A stretch of 64,000 nucleotides of DNA from CAZMGD01 sp964565705 (GTDB lineage Bacteria; Actinomycetota; Acidimicrobiia; Acidimicrobiales; Ilumatobacteraceae), in contig CAZMGD010000003.1 of the NCBI GenBank assembly GCA_964565705.1, positions 1 through 64,000 of the forward strand. Reading direction: 5' to 3'. Position numbers and translations under genes: made by a program. Positions 24,994-33,859 of this stretch are shown here, in pieces; the stretch's first letter is position 1; the number at the start of each line of letters is the position of its first letter. The notes under the pieces were generated by a model that was given only the letters and a program-made list of their open reading frames with translations, was not told where the DNA came from and did not search any database.

Positions 24994-25959
24994 TCAGAGG
25001 TTGTCGGCGTACGCCTCGGCCAGCGTGTCGCTGTTGGCGAAGTGGGTGTCGAGCACGCAGGCCCGCTTCCAGTAGCGCTGGGCGTCGACCTCCCACGTGT
25101 AGCCCATGCCGCCGTGCACCTGGATGCAGTTCTTGCCGCAGAACAGTGCGCCGTCGCCGGCGAGCAGCTTGGCGGCGGTCGCCGCCTGCTCGTCGGGGGT
25201 GCCGTCGCCCTTCCCGTCTCGCGTCACGCCGGCCGCGTACACCGCCGCGCGCACGACCTCCGTGCGCGTGAGCATGTCGGCGAGCAGGTGCTTGACGGCC
25301 TGGAACTGGCCGATCGGGCGGTCGAACTGGCGACGCTCGAGCGCGTACTTGCTGGCCAGCTCGACGGTCGCCTCGCACATGCCGAGCTGGAGCGCGGACG
25401 TCAGGATCAGCCCGTCGATGCGCCAGGCGGCAGCCGTGTCGGCGTCGGCCACCTGCTCTCCGGCGGGCAGGTCGGCGGTGACGAACGAGACCGGGGTGAG
25501 CGCGTCGAGTGGACGCTCGGCGGTGACCGCGGTGACCGCACCCGGGTCGATCCGAGTGATCCCGGTCGACGACAGCACGAGGAGGTCGTCGAGCGAGCCG
25601 AGGTGCTCGATCACGGTGACCGGCTCGGACTCCTGCACGAGCCCGACGACGCGGCTGCCGTCGGCGGCGCCTGTGCCGAGATCGCCGGGCAGCGATGCGG
25701 CGAGGTGGCTGGCGACCAGCGGCCCGGGCGTCAGCGCCCGGCCGAGTTCGGCGAACGCGAGCACCGCTTCGGACGTGCCGAAGCCGTCGACGCGGAGGCT
25801 GAACACGCCGAGCTCGGCGAGCTCGGACCACAGGCCGCGGTCGATCGCGCCGTCGTTCAGCTCGATCGGGTGGAGGATCTCGAGCGGTGCCCGCCCGGTG
25901 AGGAACGACCGGATGCCGTCGCGCAGGGCGACCTGGTCGTCGGTGAGCTCGAAGTCCAT
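24994..25959 (-). CDS. Acyl-CoA dehydrogenase, short subunit of a heteromeric pair
   Basis: 321 residues, shorter than a classical acyl-CoA dehydrogenase (about 380). It begins MDFELTDDQVALRDGIRSFL and keeps FDRPIGQFQAVKHLLADM and CIQVHGGMGYTWEVD, but the middle beta domain is reduced. Its ATG overlaps the stop of the longer dehydrogenase by one base (TGATG), so the two are made together. Paired long and short FadE proteins in Actinomycetota form alpha2beta2 complexes on steroid or cyclic acyl-CoAs; by analogy this pair should act on a bulky acyl-CoA. Start fixed by the conserved N-terminus within a longer open frame. Confidence 0.9.
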   Translation of the reverse strand: MDFELTDDQVALRDGIRSFLTGRAPLEILHPIELNDGAIDRGLWSELAELGVFSLRVDGFGTSEAVLAFAELGRALTPGPLVASHLAASLPGDLGTGAADGSRVVGLVQESEPVTVIEHLGSLDDLLVLSSTGITRIDPGAVTAVTAERPLDALTPVSFVTADLPAGEQVADADTAAAWRIDGLILTSALQLGMCEATVELASKYALERRQFDRPIGQFQAVKHLLADMLTRTEVVRAAVYAAGVTRDGKGDGTPDEQAATAAKLLAGDGALFCGKNCIQVHGGMGYTWEVDAQRYWKRACVLDTHFANSDTLAEAYADNL

Positions 25960-27197
25960 CAGCGACCTCCTGCCGGACTCGTCGCCGGTGGTTCCTTGGG
26001 CATGCCGAGCACCCGCTCGGCGACGATGTTGCGCTGCACCTGCGAGGTGCCGGCGGCGATCCCGAGCGACAGCGCACGGATGCGGGCGGCGACGTGGCGG
26101 TGCGTGGAGAGCGTGCCGTTCGGCGTGGGCACGTCGTCGATCGACAGCGATGCCCGGTCGAAGAGGTGCATCGCCAGGTCGCCGAGGCGCTGACGCAGTT
26201 CGGCGTACGCCAGCTTGAACACGTTGCCGCCCGGGCCGACGAGGCCCGTGCGCTGGGCCTGCGAGATGTTGCGCTTGGTCAGCGCCCAGAGCGCGTCGAG
26301 CTCGGCCGACAGGCGTCCGATGTCGCGGCGCAGGCCGCGGTCGTCCCACGCTGCGACGCCGTGGCGGGTCAGCGACTTGGCCATGTCGGCGAGGTCGCGC
26401 ACGGCCTCCATCGCCTCCAGCATCTCGCTGACGAAGGCCGTGCCACGCTCGAAGCTGAGCGTCACCATCGTGACCCGCCAGCCGTCGTTCTCGCCGCCGA
26501 CGCGGTTGGCGACAGGCACCCGCACCTCGTCGAAGAACACCTCGCAGAACTCGGTGCTGCCCTCCATCGTGCGCAGGCGCCGGACGTCCATGCCCTCGAG
26601 GCCCATCGGCAGGATCAGCCAGGAGATGCCGCGGTGCTTGGGCGCCTCGGGATCGGTGCGCACGAGCATCTCGCAGTAGTCGGCGGTGTGGCCGAAGCTC
26701 GTCCAGATCTTCTGGCCGCTGATCACGTAGTCGTCGCCGTCGCGCACGGCCTTGGTGCGCAGGCTGGCGAGGTCGCTGCCGGCTTCGGGCTCGCTGAAGC
26801 CCTGGCACCAGACGTGCTCGCCCTTCAGGATCGCCGGGAGGTGGAACGCCTTCTGCTCGGGCGTCGCCTCGGCGATCAGGGTCGGTCCGGCGTGCAGCAG
26901 GCCGACGAAGTTCATGCCGACGTACGGTGCGCGGGCGCGCTCGGTCTCCTCGAGGAAGATCAGGTGCTCGGCCGGTGTGGCGCCGCGGCCGCCGTACTCG
27001 GCGGGCCAGTGGATGCCGGCGTAGCCGCCCTCGAACAGCATCCGCTGCCAGTTCGTGTCGTAGACGCGCCGAGCTTCCCAGTCGTCACGGTCGGGCTCCG
27101 GGGGTACCTCCGGCAACACCTCGGCCAGCCAGGCCCGCAGGTCGGCCCGGAAGGCCTCCTCTTCATCGCTGTAGCGCAGATCCACGTGTCTCGTCAC
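25959..27197 (-). CDS. Acyl-CoA dehydrogenase, long subunit of a heteromeric pair
   Basis: 412 residues with the full three-domain fold: YSDEEEAFRADLRAWLAEVLP, WPAEYGGRGATPAEHLIFLEE, CQGFSEPEAGSDLASLRTKA, FAD region SGQKIWTSFGHTADYC, and the C-terminal AAGTSQVQRNIVAERVLGMP. Introduces an alpha-beta double bond using FAD. First gene of the operon FadE-FadE-SDR, starting 24 bp from operator site 4, which is shared with the divergent thiolase-like gene. Substrate unknown; co-encoded short subunit suggests a ring-bearing or branched CoA ester. Confidence 0.92.
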   Translation of the reverse strand: MTRHVDLRYSDEEEAFRADLRAWLAEVLPEVPPEPDRDDWEARRVYDTNWQRMLFEGGYAGIHWPAEYGGRGATPAEHLIFLEETERARAPYVGMNFVGLLHAGPTLIAEATPEQKAFHLPAILKGEHVWCQGFSEPEAGSDLASLRTKAVRDGDDYVISGQKIWTSFGHTADYCEMLVRTDPEAPKHRGISWLILPMGLEGMDVRRLRTMEGSTEFCEVFFDEVRVPVANRVGGENDGWRVTMVTLSFERGTAFVSEMLEAMEAVRDLADMAKSLTRHGVAAWDDRGLRRDIGRLSAELDALWALTKRNISQAQRTGLVGPGGNVFKLAYAELRQRLGDLAMHLFDRASLSIDDVPTPNGTLSTHRHVAARIRALSLGIAAGTSQVQRNIVAERVLGMPKEPPATSPAGGR

Positions 27198-27221
27198 CCC
27201 TTCCTGCGGGCCGCGACCGTA

Positions 27222-27238
27222 TCTGATACACCGTCAGA
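27222..27238. promoter_or_regulatory. TetR-type operator, site 4 (divergent promoter)
   Basis: TCTGATACACCGTCAGA: outer TCTGA/TCAGA halves intact, inner positions weaker than in other copies. It sits midway in the 64-bp gap between the acyl-CoA dehydrogenase operon and the thiolase-like gene, so one site could control both. Confidence 0.65.
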
Positions 27239-27261
27239 AACGGGAAGCGGCTCCGGGGGAG

Positions 27262-28704
27262 ATGATGGACGAACGCTGGCCGGTGGTGGTCGGTCTGGGT
27301 GAGATGGTGCAGCGCGACGGCGTGTTCGACGCGGCCGGGCTGATGACCGAGAGCCTGCGCGCGGCGCGATCGGACGCCGGGCCCGGGCTGACCGAGCCCG
27401 ATCTGGTGCTCGCGCCGCGGGGCATGTGGACGCACCCCGATCCCGGTCGGGCCGCAGCCCTGGCCACCGGTTCGCCGTCGGTACGATCGATCGTCGCCGA
27501 GATCGGGGTGCTCCAGACCACGTTGTTCCAGCGCTCGTTCGCCGAGATCCTCGCCGGCACGGCTTCGGTGGTCGCGGTCGTCGGGGGCGAAGCTCGCTAC
27601 CGTTCGGTGCGCGGCGGCGAGGAAGCACCGGGGGAGGGCGAGCCCGACGAGGTGCTGCGACCGACCAGCGAGATCATCACCCGGCTCGAGGTTGCGCGTG
27701 GCCTGGGCGTGCCCGCCCACCAGTACGCGCTGATCGAGTCGGCGCTCGCCCACCGCGCCGGCCGCACCCCGACCGAGCAGACGGCCGCGCTGGGCGAGCT
27801 GTGGGCGCTCGGTGCCACCGCGGCGGCGCGCAACCCGGGTGCCTGGCGGCGCGACGCACCGGACGCGGCGACGATCGCCGGTCCCGACGGCGGCAACCGG
27901 ATGATCGCCACGCCCTACCGCAAGTGGCTCGTCAGCGACTGGACCGTCGACCAGGCGGTCGCGTTCGTGATCACCTCCGCCGGCGCGGCCCGCGCCGCGG
28001 GCATCCCCGAGGAGCGCTGGATCGTGCCGGTCTCGGCCGCTGTCTCCAACCACATGGTGCCGCTCAGCGAGCGAGCCGACATCGGGCGGTATCCGGCGAT
28101 GGAGGCGATCGGCGAGGCGCTGGTTGCAGCGGGCGTGCCGGCCGGCGACGCCGATCTGCGGGAGATCTACAGCTGCTTCCCCGCCGCCGTGCAGGTGCAG
28201 TGCGCTGCCCTCGGCATCGACCCGTGGACCGGGTGGACCGTCAGCGGCGGCATGACGTTCGGTGGCGGGCCACTCAACAACTTCGTGCTGCAGTCCACCG
28301 CCGCCGTCGCTCGCGCGCTGCGAGCCGGAGCCGGCCGCACCGCGCTCGTCACCGCGGTCAGCGGGATGATCACCAAGGTCGGTGCCGTCGCCTGGCAGGT
28401 GGGCCGTCCCGTCGATTCGGCGGATGCCGCCGCCCTGTCGATCGACGTCACGGACGAGGCCGCGGCCCGCACCCCGACGTGCGCGGTCGACGCCGCCCTT
28501 CAGGGGGAACTGACGGTCGTCGCCCACACCGTCGTCCACGACAAGGGTGAGCCGTCCCGAGCGATCATCTTCGCCGAGGACGCTGCCGGCACCCGCACCA
28601 TCGCCACCTCCACCGCCCCCGAGGTCATCCAAGCCTGCACCGCCCGCGACCTCGTCGGCACGACGGCGACGGTCGAGCACGCCGAGGTCACCGCCCTCGC
28701 GTGA
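27262..28704 (+). CDS. Thiolase-like protein (SCP2-thiolase / TLP1 type)
   Basis: 480 residues, longer than a classical thiolase (about 390), with an extra C-terminal beta-rich domain of about 90 residues (from about TPTCAVDAALQGE) as in the TLP1-like group. The thiolase fold is suggested by LAGTASVVAVVGGEARYRS and VSGGMTFGGGPLNNFVLQS. The nucleophile motif C-x-S-G, the NEAF motif and GHPxGASG are not recognisable, so a normal thiolytic mechanism is doubtful. Faces the FadE operon over operator site 4 and is probably co-induced. Role in CoA-ester metabolism is inferred from fold and context only. Confidence 0.75.
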   Translation: MMDERWPVVVGLGEMVQRDGVFDAAGLMTESLRAARSDAGPGLTEPDLVLAPRGMWTHPDPGRAAALATGSPSVRSIVAEIGVLQTTLFQRSFAEILAGTASVVAVVGGEARYRSVRGGEEAPGEGEPDEVLRPTSEIITRLEVARGLGVPAHQYALIESALAHRAGRTPTEQTAALGELWALGATAAARNPGAWRRDAPDAATIAGPDGGNRMIATPYRKWLVSDWTVDQAVAFVITSAGAARAAGIPEERWIVPVSAAVSNHMVPLSERADIGRYPAMEAIGEALVAAGVPAGDADLREIYSCFPAAVQVQCAALGIDPWTGWTVSGGMTFGGGPLNNFVLQSTAAVARALRAGAGRTALVTAVSGMITKVGAVAWQVGRPVDSADAAALSIDVTDEAAARTPTCAVDAALQGELTVVAHTVVHDKGEPSRAIIFAEDAAGTRTIATSTAPEVIQACTARDLVGTTATVEHAEVTALA

Positions 28705-28736
28705 AGCATCCGGTTGGTCCTGCCCAGGACGACGGC

Positions 28737-28779
28737 ATGGGCGCGCCACGCACCCTTAGAGCGTGCAGACCGCGCCCAT
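28737..28779. terminator. Long hairpin, likely bidirectional terminator
   Basis: Between convergent stops: arms ATGGGCGCG (28737-28745) and CGCGCCCAT (28771-28779), with an inner CACGC/GCGTG pair. A second small hairpin GTCCTGCCCAGGAC lies just before. No U-tract, as usual in GC-rich actinobacteria. Copy 4 of the 15-bp GCGAGCGCAGCGAGC repeat follows at 28809-28823. Confidence 0.6.
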
Positions 28780-28842
28780 ACAAGCCCTGACACCGCCATC
28801 GATGTTTCGCGAGCGCAGCGAGCCACCAGTGGAGCGAGCCAG

Positions 28843-29601
28843 CTAGCTCGTCACGCCGGTGTCGATGGGGACGATGCTGCCGCTCATGAAGCGGGCCTCG
28901 TCGCTGGCGACGAACGCGAAGCCGGCGGCGAGGTCTTCGGGCTCGGCGGTGCCCATCGGCGTCATCGTGCGGGCCAGCTTCTTGAAGCTCGCACCCTCGG
29001 GCACCGTGTTGGCGAAGCCAGGGATGATGTTCGTGTTGGTCGGGCCCGGCGCGATCGCGTTGACCCGCACACCCTGGTCGAGGTACTCGAAGGCCATCGC
29101 CTTGGTGAGCATGACGACGCCGCCCTTCGACGCGCAGTAGGCGGCGCTCCACGGCTGGCCCGAGATGCCGGCGTTGGACGCGGTGTTGACGATGTTGCCC
29201 TTGCTCTCCAGCAGGTGGGGCAGGGTGTAGCGGCTGACGAGGAACGTGCCGGTGAGGTTGGTGGCGATCGTCTCGTCCCACCCCTCGACCGTCTCCTCGT
29301 GGCTGAGCGCGAAGTGACCGAGACCGGCGATGTTGAGCACGACGTCGATGCCCCCGAGCTCGGCGACGACCGAGGCGATCATCGCCTCGACCGCGGCTGC
29401 GTGGCTGACGTCGCACACGTACGCGGTGGCGGAGCCGCCGGCTTCGGTGATCGCGCCGACCGTCGCGGCGAGCCCTTCGGCGTCGCGGTCGACGGCGGCG
29501 ACGTGGCCTCCCTCGGCGGCGAAGCGCTTGGCGGTGGCCCGGCCGATGCCCGACGCGGCGCCCGTGCAGACGATGCGCTTGCCTTCGAAGCGAGCCGCCA
29601 T
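28843..29601 (-). CDS. Short-chain dehydrogenase/reductase
   Basis: 252 residues of a classical SDR: IVCTGAASGIGRATAKRFAAEG, VDRDAEGLAATVG, NIAGLGHFALS, NTASNAGISGQPWSAAYCASKGG with the catalytic Ser, Tyr and Lys, and VNAIAPGPTNTNI. NAD(H)- or NADP(H)-linked alcohol oxidation or ketone reduction. ATG 29601 overlaps the stop of the alcohol dehydrogenase gene by one base, so the two form a tight operon under operator site 5. Substrate unknown. Confidence 0.88.
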   Translation of the reverse strand: MAARFEGKRIVCTGAASGIGRATAKRFAAEGGHVAAVDRDAEGLAATVGAITEAGGSATAYVCDVSHAAAVEAMIASVVAELGGIDVVLNIAGLGHFALSHEETVEGWDETIATNLTGTFLVSRYTLPHLLESKGNIVNTASNAGISGQPWSAAYCASKGGVVMLTKAMAFEYLDQGVRVNAIAPGPTNTNIIPGFANTVPEGASFKKLARTMTPMGTAEPEDLAAGFAFVASDEARFMSGSIVPIDTGVTS

Positions 29602-30710
29602 CAGAAGGTCAGCACGCCGCGGGCGAGGTTGCCGCCCTCCATCTCGTGGATGACGGTCTCGTATTCCTCGAGCGGGTAGGTGGCCGAGACAAGCTCATCG
29701 AGCTTGACGAGTCCGCGGCGATACAGGTCGATGATGAACGGCATGTCGCGGTGCGGCGAGTAGCTGCCGGCGCGGGTGCCGACGAGTCCACGATCCACCT
29801 GGGTGAGGCGCGTGTAGATGCCCTCGTACCGGGCGTCGGGGGCCGGCACGCCGATGACGACGCACGTGCCACCCCAGTCCAGGCTCTCCAGCGCGTTCAT
29901 CGTGACGGTCGGGTGGGCCACCACGTCGAACGCCCAGTCCATGCCTCCGGCGTTGAACGGGCCACGGACCTGCGAGTCGCTGTAGGGCCGGAGGGCTGCG
30001 ATCTGCTCGACGATGTCCGACGCCTTGCCGTCGAGGAAGTGGGTCGCGCCGAACTGGAGGGCGAGCGCTTCCTTCTTCGGCTCGGTGTCGACGGCGACGA
30101 TCGTCGACGCGCCTTGCACCTTCAGCGCCTGGAGCACGTTGAGCCCGACACCGCCGACGCCGAACACGACGGCGGCGTCGCCGTCGCGGACGTTGGCCCG
30201 GTTGAACACGGCACCCATGCCGGTGACGACGCCGCAGCCGACGAGGGCCGCCGACGTCAACGGCACGTCGTCGTCGATCTTCACGCACTGCGTGTCGCGC
30301 ACGAGGGTGTACTCGCCGAACGCGCTCGTCGACGCGAAGTTCCACACCGGCTCGCCGCCCATGCTGAACGGCTGCGTGGGGGCACCGATGCTCTTGCGGC
30401 AGCGGGCCGGCTGGCCGTCGCCGCACTGCTTGCACACACCGCAAGACGCCAGGGTGGCGATCATGATGTGGTCGCCCTCCTGCACGTGGCTGACCGCGGA
30501 GCCGACCTTGTCGACGATGCCGGCGCCCTCGTGACCGCACACGGCAGGAGCGGGCACGACCCCGGCGTAGAGCCCGGTCATGAAGCTCACGTCGCTGTGG
30601 CAGAAGCCGGCAGCAGCCATCTTGACGACGACCTCGCGCGGGCCCGGATCGCGGACCTTCAGGTTGTCGACCAGCTTGGTCTCCGTACCGTCGTAGACGA
30701 TGCCTCGCAT
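29601..30710 (-). CDS. Zinc-dependent class III-type alcohol dehydrogenase
   Basis: 369 residues of the medium-chain dehydrogenases. Catalytic zinc ligands: GFCHSDVSFMTG and CGHEGAGIVDKVG; structural zinc cysteines in LASCGVCKQCGDGQPARCRK; NAD motif VFGVGGVGLNVLQALKVQGA; and VGCGVVTGMGAVFNRANV. Resembles the NAD/mycothiol-type Zn-ADH branch common in mycobacteria. ATG 30710 picked at the conserved MRGIVYDGTETKLV. First gene of an operon with an SDR, 46 bp downstream of operator site 5. Expected to oxidise an alcohol intermediate of the regulon's pathway. Confidence 0.9.
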   Translation of the reverse strand: MRGIVYDGTETKLVDNLKVRDPGPREVVVKMAAAGFCHSDVSFMTGLYAGVVPAPAVCGHEGAGIVDKVGSAVSHVQEGDHIMIATLASCGVCKQCGDGQPARCRKSIGAPTQPFSMGGEPVWNFASTSAFGEYTLVRDTQCVKIDDDVPLTSAALVGCGVVTGMGAVFNRANVRDGDAAVVFGVGGVGLNVLQALKVQGASTIVAVDTEPKKEALALQFGATHFLDGKASDIVEQIAALRPYSDSQVRGPFNAGGMDWAFDVVAHPTVTMNALESLDWGGTCVVIGVPAPDARYEGIYTRLTQVDRGLVGTRAGSYSPHRDMPFIIDLYRRGLVKLDELVSATYPLEEYETVIHEMEGGNLARGVLTF

Positions 30711-30756
30711 CCCAGACCCCCTCAGGCTGTGGCCCCTCTGGCCGGCGGCGAGCGTA

Positions 30757-30773
30757 TCTGACGACCCGTCAGA
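30757..30773. promoter_or_regulatory. TetR-type operator, site 5
   Basis: TCTGACGACCCGTCAGA, perfect 7-bp arms around ACC, preceded by TA. Lies 46 bp ahead of the alcohol dehydrogenase start and 20 bp from the stop of the Uma2 gene. Confidence 0.75.
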
Positions 30774-30793
30774 CGGATCAACCGGGCCAGGCG

Positions 30794-31315
30794 TCAGGGC
30801 CAGTCGATGCCGGCCTGGATCGCGGCGGCGGTGACGCCGAGCAGCGAGCTGCGTTCCACCTGCTCGTAGCGGTCGCCTTCGCCGGTGAGCTCGAACCACA
30901 CGACGGTGTGCCGGTCGGGATCGGCGACGACGATCTCCCGGACACCGCATGCCGCGTAGTGCGGGAACTTCTCCCAGGTGTCGTCGCCCGGTGACAACAC
31001 CTCCACGATCAGGGCCGCGGTCGGTACGTAGACGGTGGTCGGCATCGACCGGTGGAACCCGAGGTCGGGAACTCGGAAGTTGTCCTGCTCGCCGACGTTG
31101 AAGTCGGTCGAGCGGATCAGACCTGCTGCGTCAGCGGGGGCCTTGAGCAGATCGCCGATCATCATGGTGACCACGCCATGTCGTGGATGCGCTGCCGGCG
31201 CCATGTGGTAGTCGCCCTCCCAGATCTCGTCGAATCTGTCGATACCGAGGGCTTGGCGCCGAGCGATGAGCGCGTCGATCTCCGGCGGTCGCGGGCCGAG
31301 GATGACGGTGCGCAT
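30794..31315 (-). CDS. Uma2-family (DUF820) putative restriction endonuclease-fold protein
   Basis: 173 residues of the PD-(D/E)xK-fold Uma2 family: FDEIWEGDYHMAPAAHPRHG, FRVPDLGFHRSMPTT, the core ALIVEVLSPGDDTWEKFPHYAA (Asp, then E-x-L and Lys) and VREIVVADPDRHTVVWFEL. The fold suggests a nuclease, but the function of this family is not established. It stands alone between catabolic genes and is probably an insertion into the cluster; no partner methylase is nearby. Confidence 0.85.
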   Translation of the reverse strand: MRTVILGPRPPEIDALIARRQALGIDRFDEIWEGDYHMAPAAHPRHGVVTMMIGDLLKAPADAAGLIRSTDFNVGEQDNFRVPDLGFHRSMPTTVYVPTAALIVEVLSPGDDTWEKFPHYAACGVREIVVADPDRHTVVWFELTGEGDRYEQVERSSLLGVTAAAIQAGIDWP

Positions 31316-31360
31316 CGAGCGCGAGCCTATCCGGCGGGTGTCGCGAGGATCGCGGGGCTG

Positions 31361-33025
31361 TCACGTGGTGAGGCGGTCGCGCAGCTCGAACTTGAGGATC
31401 TTGCCGGACGGGTTGGTCGGCAGCGATTCGACGACGAACACCTTCCGAGGCACCTTGTAGTTGGCCATCTTCTCTCGGCTCCAGGCGATGACCTCGTCGG
31501 GATCGACGGTTGCGCCGGCGCGGGGGATCACGAACGCGACGCCGACCTCGCCCATCCGCTCATCGGGCATGCCGACCACCGCGGCCTGGGCGATCGCCGG
31601 GTGGCCGAGCAGGAAGTTCTCGATCTCGGCCGGGTAGGCGTTGTTGCCGCCGATGATGAACATGTCCTTGGTGCGGTCCGTGATCTGCACGTAGCCGCGC
31701 TCGTCCATCACGCCGATGTCGCCGGTGTGCAACCAGCCGTCGGCGTCGATCGCTTCGGCCGTGGCCTCCGGGTCGTCGAGGTAGCCGACCATCACGTTGT
31801 ATCCACGGCAGAGGATCTCGCCGGGGTCGCCGGCGGGTACGTCGTTGCCGTCGGTGTCGACGATCTTGACCTCGACACCCTCGATCGCGCGTCCTGACGT
31901 GTGCGAGATCGTCTCGGCATCGTCGTCGGGCCGGCAGATCGTGATCGTCCCGGTGGACTCGGTGAGCCCGTAGGCGGTGACGATCGTCTCGAACGTCAGC
32001 TCGTTGCGCATCCGCTCGATCATCTCCACCGGCACGGCGGCGGCACCGGTGACGGCGAGGCGCAGCGACGACAGGTCGTGGTTGGCGCGATCGGGGTGGT
32101 TGAGGATCGACAGGTACACCGTCGGCGGTCCGGGGAACGCGGTGATCCGCTCGGTCTCGATGCGGGCCAGCACGCGCTCGATGTCGAACGCCGGCTCGGG
32201 CACGATCGTGGCTCCCGTCAGGATGCACGCACAGATGCCGGCCTTGTACCCGAAGGAGTGGAAGAACGGGTTGACGAGCAGCATCCGGTCGCCGGCACGC
32301 AGGCCGACCGTGTTGGCCCACGTCGTGAACACGCGGGTGGTCTGCTCGTGGGTGACCATCACGCCCTTCGAGCGACCGGTGGTGCCGGACGTGAAGAGGA
32401 TGTCGCTGAGGTCGGTGGGCGCGACCGACGCAGCGCGGGCCTGCGCTGCCTCCGGGGTGACCGACGCGCCGCTGGCGAGGAAGTCGGCCCACGACGACGT
32501 GCCCTCGACCTCGGCGCCACGCAGGATCACGATCGGCGGCAGCGGACGGTCGGCAGCCTCGGCGCGCAGCATGTCGAGGTAGCGGTTGCCGACGAACTCC
32601 TCGACGGCGAACAGCAGCTTGGCGTGGCTGCGGGTCAGCACGTCGAACGCCTCGAACCCCTTGAACCGCGTGTTGAGCGGCACGACGACGCCTCCGGCAC
32701 CGTGGATGCCCGTCGCCGCGACCACCCACTCGCGGATGTTGTGGCCCCAGATCGCGACCGTGTCGCCGGTCCGGATGCCGGCCGCGATCAGTGCTCGGGT
32801 GACCTCCTCGGCCTGGGCGGCGAGCTCGCGGTAGGTCACGTGGACGGCTCCGGGCTCATCAGGCGTGGTCGCATGGTCGGCGATCGCGTCGGTGTCCCCG
32901 TGCTCCTCGGCTGCCCGTCGGAGTGCCGCCGGCATCGTGGCCGGCGACGGGACCTGTGCGCCGCTCACGTGGGCGGCGACAGCGAGATGATCGGTGGGAG
33001 CTCGCGCATGCGCGCACAGTACCAT
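31361..33025 (-). CDS. Acyl-CoA synthetase (FadD-type AMP-binding ligase)
   Basis: 554 residues of the ANL superfamily. The ATP-binding P-loop is ILFTSGTTGRSKGVMVTHEQ; later motifs are TAYGLTESTG, GWLHTGDIGVMDERGYVQI, DRTKDMFIIGGNNAYPAEIE and the C-terminal catalytic lysine in NPSGKILKFELRDRL. Activates a carboxylic acid to its CoA ester, presumably opening the pathway controlled by the local TetR. The ATG at 33025 is only 5 bp from operator site 6, leaving no room for a ribosome site, so the mRNA may be leaderless or translation may start at GTG 32968. Confidence 0.88.
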   Translation of the reverse strand: MVLCAHARAPTDHLAVAAHVSGAQVPSPATMPAALRRAAEEHGDTDAIADHATTPDEPGAVHVTYRELAAQAEEVTRALIAAGIRTGDTVAIWGHNIREWVVAATGIHGAGGVVVPLNTRFKGFEAFDVLTRSHAKLLFAVEEFVGNRYLDMLRAEAADRPLPPIVILRGAEVEGTSSWADFLASGASVTPEAAQARAASVAPTDLSDILFTSGTTGRSKGVMVTHEQTTRVFTTWANTVGLRAGDRMLLVNPFFHSFGYKAGICACILTGATIVPEPAFDIERVLARIETERITAFPGPPTVYLSILNHPDRANHDLSSLRLAVTGAAAVPVEMIERMRNELTFETIVTAYGLTESTGTITICRPDDDAETISHTSGRAIEGVEVKIVDTDGNDVPAGDPGEILCRGYNVMVGYLDDPEATAEAIDADGWLHTGDIGVMDERGYVQITDRTKDMFIIGGNNAYPAEIENFLLGHPAIAQAAVVGMPDERMGEVGVAFVIPRAGATVDPDEVIAWSREKMANYKVPRKVFVVESLPTNPSGKILKFELRDRLTT

Positions 33026-33030
33026 CGGTT

Positions 33031-33047
33031 TCTGACGGGTCGTCAGG
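33031..33047. promoter_or_regulatory. TetR-type operator, site 6 (divergent promoter)
   Basis: TCTGACGGGTCGTCAGG, one mismatch at the last base. It sits in the 48-bp gap between the acyl-CoA ligase and the enoyl-CoA hydratase, with TACCAT (33020-33025) as a possible -10 for the hydratase, spaced from the operator much as in site 1. Confidence 0.72.
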
Positions 33048-33073
33048 TCGGCTGACGTGTGCCAGGGGGTCGT

Positions 33074-33859
33074 GTGTCCGAGTACGAAGCGTTGATCTAC
33101 GAGGCCGATGGGCCGGTGGGCTGGGTCACCCTGAACCGGGTCGATCGGCACAACGCGCTGAACGAGCAGATCGCCGGCGAGCTGCAGGACGTGTGGGCTC
33201 GACTGCGGATGGACGCCTCGATCAAGGTCGTCGTGCTGACGGCCGCCGGCGACAAGGCGTTCTGCACCGGCATCGACCGCAGCTGGCAGGTGCCGCAGCC
33301 GCCGAGCCACTTCATGATCGACGACCCGCTGATGAAGATCGGCCCGAAGACCAACGACCTCTGGAAGCCGGTGGTGGCGGCGGTCAACGGGATGGCCTGC
33401 GGCGGCGCCGCCTACCTGCTGGGCGAGGTCGAGACGATCGTCGCCGCCGACACCGCCACGTTCTTCGATCCACACACCACCTACGGCATGGCAGCCTGCT
33501 ACGAGCCCATCTTGCTGTTCGGGCAGATGCCGTGGGGCGAGCTGTGCCGCCTGGCGCTGATGGGCAACCACGAGCGGATGTCAGCGCAGCGGGCCCAGCA
33601 GGTCGGGTTCGTGCAAGATGTCGTGCCGCTCGCCGAGCTGCGCGACGAGGCCGGCAGGATCGCTCAGGCGATGGCCTCGCAGCCCGCCGCCGCGCTGGAG
33701 GGCACGCTGCGCGCGCTGTGGTCGGCGCGGGAGATGGCTCGGGCGCAGGCGATCGCGATGGCGCCGCACCTCGTGACCCTCGGCAACCAGCCCGACGCGA
33801 TCGCCGAGGGACAAGCGGCGTTCTCGTCCGGCCAGCGGATCAGCTGGACGCTGCGCTGA
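33074..33859 (+). CDS. Enoyl-CoA hydratase/isomerase family protein
   Basis: 261 residues of the crotonase superfamily: GPVGWVTLNRVDRHNALNEQ, GDKAFCTGIDRSW and AAVNGMACGGAAYLLGEVETIVAA with the oxyanion-hole glycines; the later region FFDPHTTYGMAACYEP is unusual compared with standard hydratases (no E-x-G-L pattern), so isomerase or hydrolase activity is possible. GTG 33074 is chosen after CAGGGGGT; an in-frame GTG at 33059 is less likely. Translationally joined to the next SDR (TGATG). Confidence 0.84.
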   Translation: MSEYEALIYEADGPVGWVTLNRVDRHNALNEQIAGELQDVWARLRMDASIKVVVLTAAGDKAFCTGIDRSWQVPQPPSHFMIDDPLMKIGPKTNDLWKPVVAAVNGMACGGAAYLLGEVETIVAADTATFFDPHTTYGMAACYEPILLFGQMPWGELCRLALMGNHERMSAQRAQQVGFVQDVVPLAELRDEAGRIAQAMASQPAAALEGTLRALWSAREMARAQAIAMAPHLVTLGNQPDAIAEGQAAFSSGQRISWTLR

